Of a DNA stretch of 64,000 bases, positions 19,611 through 28,329 are shown one piece after another. Under the pieces are notes generated by a model, which did not search any database, was not told the origin of the DNA, and worked only from the letters and a program-made list of their open reading frames with translations. Numbering within the stretch: position 1 is the first letter of the stretch; each line of letters starts with the position of its first letter. Made by a program: the position numbers and the translations under genes. Origin of the DNA: Paractinoplanes aksuensis (GTDB lineage: Bacteria > Actinomycetota > Actinomycetes > Mycobacteriales > Micromonosporaceae); contig NZ_JAMYJR010000018.1 of NCBI RefSeq assembly GCF_024137025.1, positions 62,001-126,000 of the forward strand, read 5' to 3'.

Positions 19611-19640
19611 TCATGCCCACCGGGTATCCGGTGGGCATGA
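19611..19640 (+). terminator. Strong hairpin after galK, overlapping the next start codon
   Basis: A perfect 13-bp inverted repeat with a 4-nt loop (arms 19611-19623 and 19628-19640). No T-run follows. The right arm contains both the GGTGGG sequence and the ATG of the small ORF at 19637, so besides ending galEK transcripts it could mask that ORF's start. Confidence 0.65.
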
Positions 19641-19825
19641 CCTCAGCAAAAGAGCAGGAACAGGACGAGCCCAACGAGTTCGGCTTCGCCGGCGGCGCCA
19701 CCGCACCAGAGCCGGTCAAGGAACCGGCCGAGGGCTACGGCGAGAACATCGCGGTGCCGGCCGGTGACCTCACCGGCGCGATCACGGAAGCCATCGAAGA
19801 GGCCACCGAGCGCGACAAGACCTAA
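19637..19825 (+). CDS. Small acidic protein, unknown
   Basis: A 62-aa ORF beginning MTSAKEQEQDEPNEFGFAGG, rich in Glu, Pro and Ala and probably disordered, with a helical C-terminus (ITEAIEEATERDKT). Codon use matches neighbouring genes. ATG 19637 lies in the right arm of the galK hairpin; a start at 19613 would lie in the left arm. Its TAA overlaps the stop codon of the convergent GH43 gene. I do not recognise the family. Confidence 0.55.
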   Translation: MTSAKEQEQDEPNEFGFAGGATAPEPVKEPAEGYGENIAVPAGDLTGAITEAIEEATERDKT

Positions 19826-20850
19826 TTCGGCGCGGGCTGCGCCTCGATGGTCGGCCCCTTCACCACGGGGCGGCCGTCGACCCAGTCGACCCGGTCGAGC
19901 CAGAGCTGTCGGCCGGGTGAGACGCTGCCGACCGCGCTCGGCGGCCAGGCGTGGTAGAGCAGCCACGACTCGCCGGCCGGCGTGGTGACCAGGAAGCCGT
20001 GCCCGGGTCCGGCCGCAGCCGGCGACGTGTGCAGGATCGGGTTCTCCTCGGCCTTGACACACGGTCCGAGCGGGCTCTCGCAAGTGGCGTAACCGAGCGC
20101 GTACTCCTCCTTGTCGAAGGCGTTGGCCGAGTAGAAGAGATACAGCTTGCCGTCGTGGCGCACCATCTGCGGCGCCTCGATGACGTGGGCCTCCCAGCCG
20201 GCGTCGTTGACCAGCAGTTGCTTCGGCTCCCCGTCGATCTCGAGGCCGTCCGCGCTGAGTCGCGCGCCGTACAGGTACGTCGGTTGCCCGATCGCGTTGC
20301 CGTCGTTCTTCCAGTACAGCCAGCGCTCCCCCGACTCGTCGGTGAACGGGCTGGCGTCGATCGAGCCACCCTCGTCGGCCTGACAGATCAGCGGTTGCGC
20401 CGAGTCATCGACGAATGGCCCGCGCGGCGAGGAAGCCACGGCCACACCGATGCACTGGCGGTTGGTTGCCGTCGAGCGAGCCGTGTAATAGAGCAGGTAC
20501 TTGCCGCCCGGAGCGGTGATGACCTCGGGCGCCCACGTATTGCCCCGCTCCGCCCAGGGGCCCACCTGCGGCAGGACGTCACCGGCGGGCGTCCATTCGA
20601 CCAGGTCGGGCGAGGTCAACAGCGGCACGTTCTCGGTGGAGTTGTTGGTTCCGTACGCGTACCAGGTCGCATCGACGAGCAGTGCTCCCGGATCGGGGAA
20701 GTTGTCCGAGTACACCGGATTGGTGAAGGTCACACCCTGCCTCGCTTCCGACGCGTCCGATTTGTCAGCTGAAGGGGTGGCGGGCGAGTCGCCGGCCGAG
20801 CAGCCGCCCACCAGCAGCGCCGCGACCAGCAGCACCCGCCACCGCCTCAC
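19822..20850 (-). CDS. GH43-family glycosidase, lipoprotein
   Basis: Probable cell-surface arabinosidase or xylosidase. The 342-aa protein has a lipoprotein signal (RRWRVLLVAALLVGGCSAG, Cys17), then a five-bladed GH43 propeller with the three expected acids: NFPDPGAL (base), SIDASPF (pKa modulator) and HVIEAPQM (acid). GTG 20850 overlaps the TGA of the upstream GH43 gene (GTGA), making it the last gene of the arabinan operon. Exact substrate cannot be read from the sequence; the operon context favours arabinose-containing chains. Confidence 0.88.
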   Translation of the reverse strand: MRRWRVLLVAALLVGGCSAGDSPATPSADKSDASEARQGVTFTNPVYSDNFPDPGALLVDATWYAYGTNNSTENVPLLTSPDLVEWTPAGDVLPQVGPWAERGNTWAPEVITAPGGKYLLYYTARSTATNRQCIGVAVASSPRGPFVDDSAQPLICQADEGGSIDASPFTDESGERWLYWKNDGNAIGQPTYLYGARLSADGLEIDGEPKQLLVNDAGWEAHVIEAPQMVRHDGKLYLFYSANAFDKEEYALGYATCESPLGPCVKAEENPILHTSPAAAGPGHGFLVTTPAGESWLLYHAWPPSAVGSVSPGRQLWLDRVDWVDGRPVVKGPTIEAQPAPN

Positions 20851-22508
20851 CACTTGTAGAACCGCAGGTAGTCGAACGACGCCGTGACCGCCGGCTCCGC
20901 GCCGCCGTGGGCGACGAGCCCGACCCGCGGGGTGCTGTCGGCGGGCAGCGTCCACACTCCACCCCAGGTCCAGCGCTTGCCGTCGCGGCTGACGCCGGCA
21001 CGGTACTCGTGCTCGCCGTTGCGCGGGTCGACCCGGTGCGCGAGCCGCAACCACGTGGTCGTGAGCCCCGGCGTGCCGGCAATGGTTCCGCCGTACGAAA
21101 GAGCATTCGCGTACGGCATCTCCTTGCCGAACTCCACCTGCCGGGTGTTCCAGATCGCGACCGCGCTGAGCCGCGCGAACAGGTCGTCACCGGCATAGGC
21201 GATGAGCCCGGCCTGCTGATAGTTCCGGACGACGTCCTCACCCAGCGGCAAGGTCAACTTCGTCTCCGCGATCCAACTGCCTGTCGGGGGCGTGCGCAGG
21301 AAGATGCCCGCGTCGTTGCCGGTGCCCGTGAGGTCGGCCCCCTGCACCGGCCACCGCAGTTCTCCCCCGCTCACAGTGGCCGCCGGATCTTGGCGCACCC
21401 AGCTCCAGCCCGTCTTCGCCGCGGTGAACTCGTCACCGAAGATCAACCGGCCGGGCGCTGGGGTACGGGCCGGTTGCGCGTCGCGTTTGTCGGAGGCCCA
21501 GGCGCCGCTGTTCACCGTCGGCCAGCCACCGGGCCAGTCGAGCCGGTCGACCAGCATGGGCCGCTCGTTGATGCCGAACGGCTCGTCGAGGTACGGGTCG
21601 TTGCGGTCGATGGCGTGATAGACGAACCAGTCCTGGCCACGCCGGTCGGTGATCAGTCCGTTGTGGCCGGTGCCGACCCAGCGGTTGCCGTTGGGCGCGA
21701 TCACCGGGGTGCCGCCGGCCCGCGAGGTGTTGAGGCTGAGGCCGTCGCGGTCAGTGAACGGGCCGAGCGGGCTACGGGAGCGGCCGACCGAGACCGAGTA
21801 GCCGGTGGTCGGGCCCGCGCAGCAGTTGGCCGACGACGCGAACAGGTAGTAGTAGCCGTTGCGGCGTACGACGTACGCGCCCTCGAACTTGTTGTCGATC
21901 GCGACCTGGGTCGGCGTACCGGTGATCTTCAGGCCGTCGGCGGTGAGTTCACTGACCCAGATGCCGCCGAAGTAGCTGCCGTAATACAGATACTTCTTGC
22001 CGTCGGCCGCGGTGAGCTGGGACGGGTCGAAGGTCCACCACCAGCCGCCACCAGGAGCCGCGCGCGGCGGCACGGCCGGTTCGGCCGCCCAGGTCCACGG
22101 CCCGGTCGGCTTGGGCGCGGTGGCCACCCCGATCGACGAGGCCCCGGGCGTGCCGGCCGTCTCGGTCACGGTCGCGTACAGCACCCAGCGGTTGCCGATC
22201 TTGCGGACGTCGGGCGCCCACAGCGAGGCGTTCGCGGCCGCGAAGGGCGGCAGGTCGCCGAACGCGTCACCGACGTACTTCCAGTTCTTGAGGTCGGTGG
22301 AGCGCGCGATCGGAATGCGGTGGGCGACCTTCTCGCCCTCACGCAGCGGGTCGGACGTGCCGAACCCGTAGTAGAACCCGTCGTCGCCGCGGACGATCAC
22401 CGGATCGGCAAAAGTGTCGGCAAAACTCGCCGAGGCCGGGTTCCGCGCGCCGGCGGTGAGCGCGACCAGGGTGATGACCGCGGCCAGCACGGCTGTCAGA
22501 CGTCGCAT
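20847..22508 (-). CDS. Secreted GH43 glycosidase with C-terminal lectin-like domain
   Basis: Secreted enzyme of 553 aa with a Sec signal (RRLTAVLAAVITLVALTAGA, cleavage probably near ASA). Residues ~30-330 are a GH43 propeller with FADPVIV, WTFDPSQL and FEGAYVV carrying the three catalytic acids; residues ~345-550 form a beta-sandwich of the type found after GH43 (DUF1349/concanavalin-like), starting IFGDEFTAAKTGWSW. Such proteins are usually endo-arabinanases, arabinofuranosidases or xylosidases. ATG 22508 follows AAGGG by 8 nt and sits 4 bases past the permease stop. Confidence 0.88.
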   Translation of the reverse strand: MRRLTAVLAAVITLVALTAGARNPASASFADTFADPVIVRGDDGFYYGFGTSDPLREGEKVAHRIPIARSTDLKNWKYVGDAFGDLPPFAAANASLWAPDVRKIGNRWVLYATVTETAGTPGASSIGVATAPKPTGPWTWAAEPAVPPRAAPGGGWWWTFDPSQLTAADGKKYLYYGSYFGGIWVSELTADGLKITGTPTQVAIDNKFEGAYVVRRNGYYYLFASSANCCAGPTTGYSVSVGRSRSPLGPFTDRDGLSLNTSRAGGTPVIAPNGNRWVGTGHNGLITDRRGQDWFVYHAIDRNDPYLDEPFGINERPMLVDRLDWPGGWPTVNSGAWASDKRDAQPARTPAPGRLIFGDEFTAAKTGWSWVRQDPAATVSGGELRWPVQGADLTGTGNDAGIFLRTPPTGSWIAETKLTLPLGEDVVRNYQQAGLIAYAGDDLFARLSAVAIWNTRQVEFGKEMPYANALSYGGTIAGTPGLTTTWLRLAHRVDPRNGEHEYRAGVSRDGKRWTWGGVWTLPADSTPRVGLVAHGGAEPAVTASFDYLRFYKW

Positions 22509-22512
22509 CGGT

Positions 22513-23337
22513 TCATCCCTTCAGACCGGAACGGGAGACACCCTCGATCACGTAGCGCTGCGCCACCACGAACAGCAGCAGCACCGGAATGCTGGCGACG
22601 AGCGCGCCCGCCATGATCACCGGGTAGTTGATCGTGTAGGCGCCCTGGAGGATCGCCAGGCCCGGCGGCAGCGTGAACTGCTCGGGGCTGAACAGCACGT
22701 AGATCGGCCAGATGAAGTCGTTCCAATTGGTCAGGAAGCTGATCACCGCCAGCGTGGCCAGGGCCGGTTTGGACAGCGGCAGCACGACGCGGGTGAAGAT
22801 CTGCCACGAGTTGGCCCCCTCGAGCACGGCCGCCTCCTCCAGTTCCCTGGGCAGGCTCAGGAAGAACTGCCGCAGGAAGAAGACGCCGAACGCGCCGGCC
22901 GCCCCGGGGATGATCAGCGCCCACAGCGAGTCGAGCATGCCGAGCCGGTCGACCAGCAGGAAGTTCGGGATGATCAGCACGAAACCCGGGACGAACAGGG
23001 TCGCGATGATCATTCCGAAGATCAGCTTCTTGCCGCGGAACTCGAGCCGGGCCAGGGCGTACGCGGCCATCGACGCGATCGCCAGCACCAGCACGGCCTG
23101 ACCGGTGGCGGCCAGCACGCTGTTGAGGAACCAGCGCAGCACCGGCGTCTGGTCGTTGCCCATGAGCGTGCTGAAAGCCCCCGTCGTGGGCTCGGAGGGA
23201 AAGACCGTGGGCGGCACCCGGGTCGCCTCGCTCGAGGTCTTGAACGTGGTCAGGGCCATCCACACCAGCGGCGCGACGAAGACCAGACTGAGTCCGATCA
23301 GGACGGTGTACCAGGCGATCGGCTTGACACGGCTCAT
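22513..23337 (-). CDS. Sugar ABC transporter permease (MalG type)
   Basis: Membrane subunit of a carbohydrate importer, 274 aa, six membrane segments. The EAA loop that contacts the ATPase is present (LEEAAVLEGANSWQIFTRVV), and the protein ends with the usual VIEGVSRSGLKG. ATG 23337 overlaps the stop of the MalF-type gene (ATGA). It works with the permease at 23334 and the binding protein at 24277; the importer probably brings arabino-oligosaccharides to the cytosolic GH51 enzyme. Confidence 0.93.
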   Translation of the reverse strand: MSRVKPIAWYTVLIGLSLVFVAPLVWMALTTFKTSSEATRVPPTVFPSEPTTGAFSTLMGNDQTPVLRWFLNSVLAATGQAVLVLAIASMAAYALARLEFRGKKLIFGMIIATLFVPGFVLIIPNFLLVDRLGMLDSLWALIIPGAAGAFGVFFLRQFFLSLPRELEEAAVLEGANSWQIFTRVVLPLSKPALATLAVISFLTNWNDFIWPIYVLFSPEQFTLPPGLAILQGAYTINYPVIMAGALVASIPVLLLFVVAQRYVIEGVSRSGLKG

Positions 23338-24287
23338 GAGTCCTTCTCCCGGAACAGGCGGAACACGAGCAGGCTGATCACCAGCAGGCAGGCGGTGAGC
23401 AGGTAGCTCATCGCCGCGGCGCTGCCCATCTTGTAGTCGCTCAGGCCGACCTGGGCGATGTACATGATCGCCGTACGGGTCTCGGTGCCGGGCGCGCCCT
23501 GGGTGATCAGGTAGGACTGACCGAACATGTTGGCCGATACCAGCACCGTGTTGACCGTGACGAACAGCAGCACCGGCCGCAGCCCGGGCAGGGTCACGTG
23601 CCGGAACTCGGCCCACTTGCCGCCGCCGTCGATCCGCGCCGCCTCGTACAGCTCGCGCGGGATGTCCTGCAGGCCGGCCAGGTAGATGACCGCGTTGAAG
23701 CCGAGCGTCCACCAGACGGTCACGCCCACGAGCGTGACCCAGGCCCAGGGCAGACCCGTGGTCCACGGCGTGTCCCCGGGCAGCCCGATCGCGCCGAGCA
23801 CGGAGTTGACCACGCCCAGGTTGGGGTCGAGCAGGAACCGCCAGAGCACACCGATCACGGCCACGCCGAGCACGTACGGCGCGAAATAGATCGCCCGGAA
23901 CACCGTACGACCCCTGAAGTTGCGGTTGAGCAGCAGCGCGAGCATCAGCGGGATGACCAGCAGGAGCGGCACGCTGAAGGCCGTGAAGATGGCCGTCGCG
24001 GACAGGCTCTCCCACCAGAAGCTGTAGACGGCCGAGTTCGAGTCGAACAGCGCCTTGTAGTTGTCCAGCCCCACGAACGGCTTGCCGGGCAGCAGGTAGT
24101 CCCAGTCGTGCAGGCTGATCCACAGGCCGTACACCGCGGGCGCCAGCACAAAAGTGCAGAAGACCACGGCGTACGGAAGCAGGAACAGGTACGGCGTAAG
24201 CAGTGCGGTACGCCGCACCCGGCCGCCGGCGCCGGCCTCCTCGGCCTGCACCGGCGGCGTACGGGTCAGTGCGGTCTCAGCTGCCAT
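23334..24287 (-). CDS. Sugar ABC transporter permease (MalF type)
   Basis: Second importer membrane subunit, 317 aa. A charged N-terminus precedes six membrane segments; the EAA loop reads YEAARIDGGGKWAEFRHVTL. It overlaps the binding-protein gene by 11 bases upstream and the MalG-type gene by 4 bases downstream. No ATPase gene is in this operon, so it probably shares an MsiK-like ATPase encoded elsewhere, as is common for actinobacterial CUT1 importers. Confidence 0.93.
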   Translation of the reverse strand: MAAETALTRTPPVQAEEAGAGGRVRRTALLTPYLFLLPYAVVFCTFVLAPAVYGLWISLHDWDYLLPGKPFVGLDNYKALFDSNSAVYSFWWESLSATAIFTAFSVPLLLVIPLMLALLLNRNFRGRTVFRAIYFAPYVLGVAVIGVLWRFLLDPNLGVVNSVLGAIGLPGDTPWTTGLPWAWVTLVGVTVWWTLGFNAVIYLAGLQDIPRELYEAARIDGGGKWAEFRHVTLPGLRPVLLFVTVNTVLVSANMFGQSYLITQGAPGTETRTAIMYIAQVGLSDYKMGSAAAMSYLLTACLLVISLLVFRLFREKDS

Positions 24288-25650
24288 ACTTCTTGGCGTT
24301 CTGCTCCAGGAGCTGGTTGGCCTTGGCGGCGCCGTCGGCGAGCGCCTTGGCCGGCTCCTTGCGGCCGAGAACAGCCTCGTTGATCGCCGTGACCATGGTC
24401 GCCATGACGTCGGCGATGCCCGGCTTCGGCGGCAGGAAGTGCAGGTAGTCGATCTGGGTGCCGATGGCCGCCTGCTCGGGCAGGGCCTTGAACTCGGCGC
24501 CGTCGCGGATCTCGGCGCGGGCCGGCACCTGACCGCCGCGGGCCCACTCGATCGAGTGCTGGCTGATCCAGTTGATGAAGACCTTGCCCGCGGTCAGCTT
24601 GTTGTCGTCCTTGGCCTTCTGCTTGAACTGCACGAACTGGTGCGAGCCGGCCCACGCCGCCTTCTCTGTGCCGATCTGCGGCAGCGGCGCCACCCCCCAC
24701 TCGAGGTTCTTGTCCTCCTTGAGCGTGTTGATGGTCCAGATGCCGTTCCAGTTGAACGCGTTCTTGCCGTTGCGCAGCGCGATGATGTCGGCGTCCTGGG
24801 CCACGTTCTTGGGGCTGAACCCGTTCTTGACGTGATCGGTCATCCAGGTCAGCGCCTTGACCCCCGGGTCCTCGGCGAACTGCGCCTTGGTCGCCTGGTC
24901 GTCGAACAGGCTGCCGCCGAACTGCCAGAGCAGCGACTGGAACTGCATGCTGCCGGTGAACTCGAACGGGGTCACCCAGTCGCCCTGGATCCCCTTGGCC
25001 TTCATCGACTCGAGGGCGGCCTGGTATTCGTCGTTGTTGGTCGGCGGCTTCTCCGGGTCGAGGCCGCCCTTCTCCATCACGGCCTTGTTGTAGAAGAAGC
25101 CGAGCGGGTGCACGTCGAGCGGGATCGCGTACCGGGTGTTGTTGTAGACGCCCGCGTTCCAGACCGGCGGCGAGAAGTCCTCGGCCTTGAAGTTGAGCGC
25201 CTTGGCCAGGTCTTCCAGCGGCAGGATGACGCCGCGGGCGGCATTGGTGGACACGTGGTCGACGTGCATGACCCCGACGTCCGGGCCGTTGCCGGTGGCG
25301 ACGGCGGCCGGCGTCTTCTGGTAGTAGTCGGCCCACTGGTACGTGTTCATCGTGACCTTGATGTTCGGGTGCTCGGTGTTGAACTGGTCGACCAGCTTCT
25401 TCATGAACGGACCGTCACCGCCGGTGAAGCCGTTCCAGAAGGCCAGCGTCACGTTCGGGCCGGTGTACTCGGTCGGGGCGGCCGCGGCGTTCTGCCCGCC
25501 GCCGGTCACCTTCTCGTTGGGGCCACCGTCGCTGCACGCGCCGAGGAACACGGCGCCACCGGCGCCGGCGCCCAGAGCCATCAAATTACGGCGCGTGATA
25601 CGGCCTTTAGTCGTTTTCAGGGTGGCGGGCGGGGCGGTCGGAGAGGTCAT
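24277..25650 (-). CDS. Sugar ABC transporter substrate-binding lipoprotein
   Basis: Extracellular binding protein of the importer, 457 aa. The signal is Tat-like (GRITRRNLMALGAGAGG) and ends in a lipobox (VFLGAC, near residue 39). The mature protein has the extracellular solute-binding family 1 fold pattern, with NVTLAFWNGFTGGDGPFMKK at its start. ATG 25650 follows AGGAG by about 5 nt and overlaps the abfA stop (ATGA). Arabino-oligosaccharide specificity is inferred from the flanking GH51 and GH43 genes. Confidence 0.92.
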   Translation of the reverse strand: MTSPTAPPATLKTTKGRITRRNLMALGAGAGGAVFLGACSDGGPNEKVTGGGQNAAAAPTEYTGPNVTLAFWNGFTGGDGPFMKKLVDQFNTEHPNIKVTMNTYQWADYYQKTPAAVATGNGPDVGVMHVDHVSTNAARGVILPLEDLAKALNFKAEDFSPPVWNAGVYNNTRYAIPLDVHPLGFFYNKAVMEKGGLDPEKPPTNNDEYQAALESMKAKGIQGDWVTPFEFTGSMQFQSLLWQFGGSLFDDQATKAQFAEDPGVKALTWMTDHVKNGFSPKNVAQDADIIALRNGKNAFNWNGIWTINTLKEDKNLEWGVAPLPQIGTEKAAWAGSHQFVQFKQKAKDDNKLTAGKVFINWISQHSIEWARGGQVPARAEIRDGAEFKALPEQAAIGTQIDYLHFLPPKPGIADVMATMVTAINEAVLGRKEPAKALADGAAKANQLLEQNAKKYGS

Positions 25651-27104
25651 TTGGACTCCTCGGGAGTGAGGCACAGGGCGTGCCAGGAGACGGGAGGAAG
25701 GAGGATGTCTTCGTGCGGGGAAACAGTGGTCAGCTCGGGCCGGCCGGCGCTGAGCGTGAGGTGCTCGCGGAGCCGGTGGTGCGGGAACGCACGCAGATCG
25801 AGTGACAGCGGCACCGGCTCGGTGCCCCGGTTGACCAGGAAGACGGTGAGCGCGCCGGACTCCTCGTCGTGGGTGGCCACGGCGTCGACGGCCGGCACCT
25901 CACCGAAGCGGCCGGTGGTCATGTCCGGCGCGGTCAGGGCGGGGCGCAGCACGGTTCCCCGGGCCAGGCGCGCGGTATGCGCGAACGGGTGGAAAATCGT
26001 CTGCCGCCAGGCCCGGCCACCGGCCTCGGTGCGGATCGGCGCGATCACGTTGACCAGCTGGGCCTGGGCGCCGACGGTGACCCGGTCGGCGTGCCGCAGC
26101 ATGCTGATCAGCAGGTTGCCGACCACCACGGCGTCCGTGCCGTTGTAGTCGTCCTCGATCAGGTGCGGCAGCTCCTCGATCGCCCGGTCCTCGGGCTCGG
26201 TGAACCGGGACTGGTACCAGACGTTCCACTCGTCGAGCGAGAGCTTGATCCGCTTCTGGCGGCGCAGCTTCGCGCGTACGTGGTCGGCCGTGGCCACGAT
26301 GTTGTCGATGAATCCGTCGAGATCGACTGCCGACGCCCGGAAACTGGCCTCGTCGTACTTCTCGGGGTCGTAGTAGGTGTGCAGCGAGATGTAGTCGACC
26401 TGGTCGTAGGCGTGCTCGAGGACGGTCGACTCCCAGGCCGCGAACGTCGGCATGTCCGAGTTGGAGCTGCCGCAGGCGACCAGCTCGATGGTCGGGTCGA
26501 CGCGGCGCATGGCGTGCCCGGCCCGGGCCGCGAGCCGGCCGTACTCGTCGGCGGTGAGGCTGCCGATCTGCCACGGCCCGTCCATCTCGTTGCCGAGACA
26601 CCACAGCCGTACGTCATGGGGTTGCGCGACACCGTGCTTGCGGCGCAGGTCGGAAGCGGCCGTGCCCTCGGCCAGATTGCAGTACTCGACCAGCTCGGCC
26701 GCGGCCTCGACACCCCGGGTGCCCAGGTTGACGGCCATCATCGGCTCGACGCCGGCCAGTGACGACCAGCGCATGAACTCGTTGAGCCCGAACGCGTTGC
26801 TCTCGAGCGCCCGCCAGGCCAGGTCGAGCCGGCGGGGGCGGTCGCCGCGCGGGCCGACGCCGTCCTCCCAGCGGTAGTTGGAGACGAAGTTGCCGCCCGG
26901 GTAGCGAACGGTGGTCACACCGAGCTCGCGCACGAGGTCGAGCACGTCGGTGCGGAGCCCGTCGGCGTCGGCTGCCGGGTGACCTGGTTCGAAGATGCCC
27001 GTGTAGACACACCGCCCCATGTGTTCGACGAACGAGCCGAAGAGCCGCCGGTCGACGGGGGCGACCGTGAAGGCCGGATCAAGGGTGAGCTGCGCCACTA
27101 CCAT
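25647..27104 (-). CDS. abfA: Alpha-L-arabinofuranosidase, GH51
   Basis: Releases L-arabinose from arabino-oligosaccharides. The 485-aa protein has no signal peptide, so it acts in the cytosol on imported chains. GH51 landmarks are FGSFVEHMGRCVYTG near the start, TVRYPGGNFVSNYRWEDG, the acid/base glutamate in WCLGNEMDGPWQ and the nucleophile in LSLDEWNVWYQ. First gene of the operon. No Shine-Dalgarno precedes ATG 27104; the -10 box ends 6 bases upstream, so the mRNA is probably leaderless. A LacI operator covers the promoter. Confidence 0.95.
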   Translation of the reverse strand: MVVAQLTLDPAFTVAPVDRRLFGSFVEHMGRCVYTGIFEPGHPAADADGLRTDVLDLVRELGVTTVRYPGGNFVSNYRWEDGVGPRGDRPRRLDLAWRALESNAFGLNEFMRWSSLAGVEPMMAVNLGTRGVEAAAELVEYCNLAEGTAASDLRRKHGVAQPHDVRLWCLGNEMDGPWQIGSLTADEYGRLAARAGHAMRRVDPTIELVACGSSNSDMPTFAAWESTVLEHAYDQVDYISLHTYYDPEKYDEASFRASAVDLDGFIDNIVATADHVRAKLRRQKRIKLSLDEWNVWYQSRFTEPEDRAIEELPHLIEDDYNGTDAVVVGNLLISMLRHADRVTVGAQAQLVNVIAPIRTEAGGRAWRQTIFHPFAHTARLARGTVLRPALTAPDMTTGRFGEVPAVDAVATHDEESGALTVFLVNRGTEPVPLSLDLRAFPHHRLREHLTLSAGRPELTTVSPHEDILLPPVSWHALCLTPEESK

Positions 27105-27110
27105 GCCAAG

Positions 27111-27140
27111 TTTTTACAACGTTGGATTCAACGTTGTAAA
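27111..27140 (-). promoter_or_regulatory. abf operon promoter covered by LacI operator
   Basis: On the minus strand TTTACA (27140-27135), an 18-bp spacer and TAAAAA (27116-27111) form a promoter ending 6 bases before ATG 27104. A perfect inverted repeat with 12-bp arms (TTTACAACGTTG, 4-nt centre GATT, CAACGTTGTAAA) occupies 27113-27140, covering both boxes. Each arm contains CAACGTTG, also found upstream of the LacI gene. Confidence 0.75.
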
Positions 27141-27180
27141 GAGACGACGGCCAAGATCCCGAAACAAATGCGAAACAGCG

Positions 27181-28191
27181 TCAGCCGGCGGTGCTCTCCC
27201 GCACCACGAGCCGGTGGTCCACACGCAGCTCCCGGGGCGCCCCGGCAGCGGCCGCCCCCTCCCCCAGCCGCTCGGCCAGCAGCTCGACCGCGAGCTGGGC
27301 GATGCGTGGCGCATCGGGCGCGACCGTGCTCAGCGTCGGCGTGGAGAACCGCCCGTCCTCGATGTCGTCGAAGCCGATCACCGCGACGTCGCCCGGCACC
27401 GACAGCCCCTGCGACAGCAACGTCCGCATCGCACCCAGCGCCAGCAGATCGTTGAAGCAGAACACCGCGTCCGGCCGCGAGTCCAGGTCGAGCAGCCGAG
27501 CCATCGCTGCCGCCCCGTCGGCCCGGTGGAAGCTCTCGGCCGGGATCTCGAGCGCCGGATCGACCGGCAGACCCGCCTCGGCCAGGGCCGCCCGATACCC
27601 GGCCAGGCGCTGGTGCGCGGTCACCGCCGACGGCCGGTTCTGCACGCCGATCGCGGCGATCCGCCGCCGGCCGAGGGCGGTCAGATGGCGCGTCGCGTCG
27701 GCCGCGGCCGCGGTGTTGTCGATCGCCACGTGGTCGGCCGGGCCGTGCCAGACCCGCTCGCCGAGCAGCACCATCGGGGTGCCGTCGCGCAGGGCCAGCT
27801 CCTCGCCGGCCAGCGCCAGCGGGCTGAAGATCAGCCCGTCGATGGCGTGCCGTCGCAGCCCCTCGACCAGGTCACGTTCGCGTTCGGCCTGGCCGTCGGT
27901 CTGGTCGATCAGCACCGTCCATGATCGACGTTCGGCGGCCTGCACGATGAGCCCGGCGATCTCGGCGAAATAGGGCGACTGGAGCTCGGGCACGGCCAGC
28001 GCGATCACGCCTGAGCGGCCGCTGCGCAGTTGCCGGGCGGCGATGTTGGGCACGTAGCCGAGCGCGTCGATCGCCGCCTGCACCCGGGCCCGGGTAGCCG
28101 GGGCGACGTGCACGTAGCCATTGACGACGTTGGAAACCGTCTTGATCGATACACCGGCCCGCGCGGCGACGTCCTTGAGCCCAGGTGGCAC
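27181..28191 (-). CDS. LacI-family repressor of the arabinan operon
   Basis: Regulator of 336 aa. The helix-turn-helix with hinge is classic LacI: LKDVAARAGVSIKTVSNVVN and VQAAIDALGYVPNIAARQLR, followed by a periplasmic-binding-type sugar sensor domain (VIALAVPELQSPYFAEI at its start). It is encoded just upstream of abfA on the same strand. The motif TACAACGTTG lies in its own promoter and twice in the abf promoter, so it very likely represses both. GTG 28191 has no Shine-Dalgarno; a TATAGT box ends 8 bases upstream. The inducer is presumably an arabinose-containing sugar. Confidence 0.93.
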   Translation of the reverse strand: MPPGLKDVAARAGVSIKTVSNVVNGYVHVAPATRARVQAAIDALGYVPNIAARQLRSGRSGVIALAVPELQSPYFAEIAGLIVQAAERRSWTVLIDQTDGQAERERDLVEGLRRHAIDGLIFSPLALAGEELALRDGTPMVLLGERVWHGPADHVAIDNTAAAADATRHLTALGRRRIAAIGVQNRPSAVTAHQRLAGYRAALAEAGLPVDPALEIPAESFHRADGAAAMARLLDLDSRPDAVFCFNDLLALGAMRTLLSQGLSVPGDVAVIGFDDIEDGRFSTPTLSTVAPDAPRIAQLAVELLAERLGEGAAAAGAPRELRVDHRLVVRESTAG

Positions 28192-28199
28192 GGAGAAGG

Positions 28200-28215
28200 A
28201 CTATACAACGTTGCA
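28200..28215 (-). promoter_or_regulatory. lacI-type gene -10 box with overlapping operator
   Basis: On the minus strand TATAGT (28205-28200) is a near-consensus -10 box ending 8 bases before GTG 28191. The near-palindrome TACAACGTTGCA (28204-28215) abuts it. This matches half of the abf operator and indicates autoregulation. I see no good -35 box. Confidence 0.6.
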
Positions 28216-28329
28216 GGACTTAAGTCCGATCACCCGGCAGAGCTAAGGGGAGGCTAAAGGATCAGCGATCGAGATTACTGTGGCCGCATGTCCTTGAGCG
28301 CAGCGTGTCTGCCCGTGAAGGAGCCCGCC

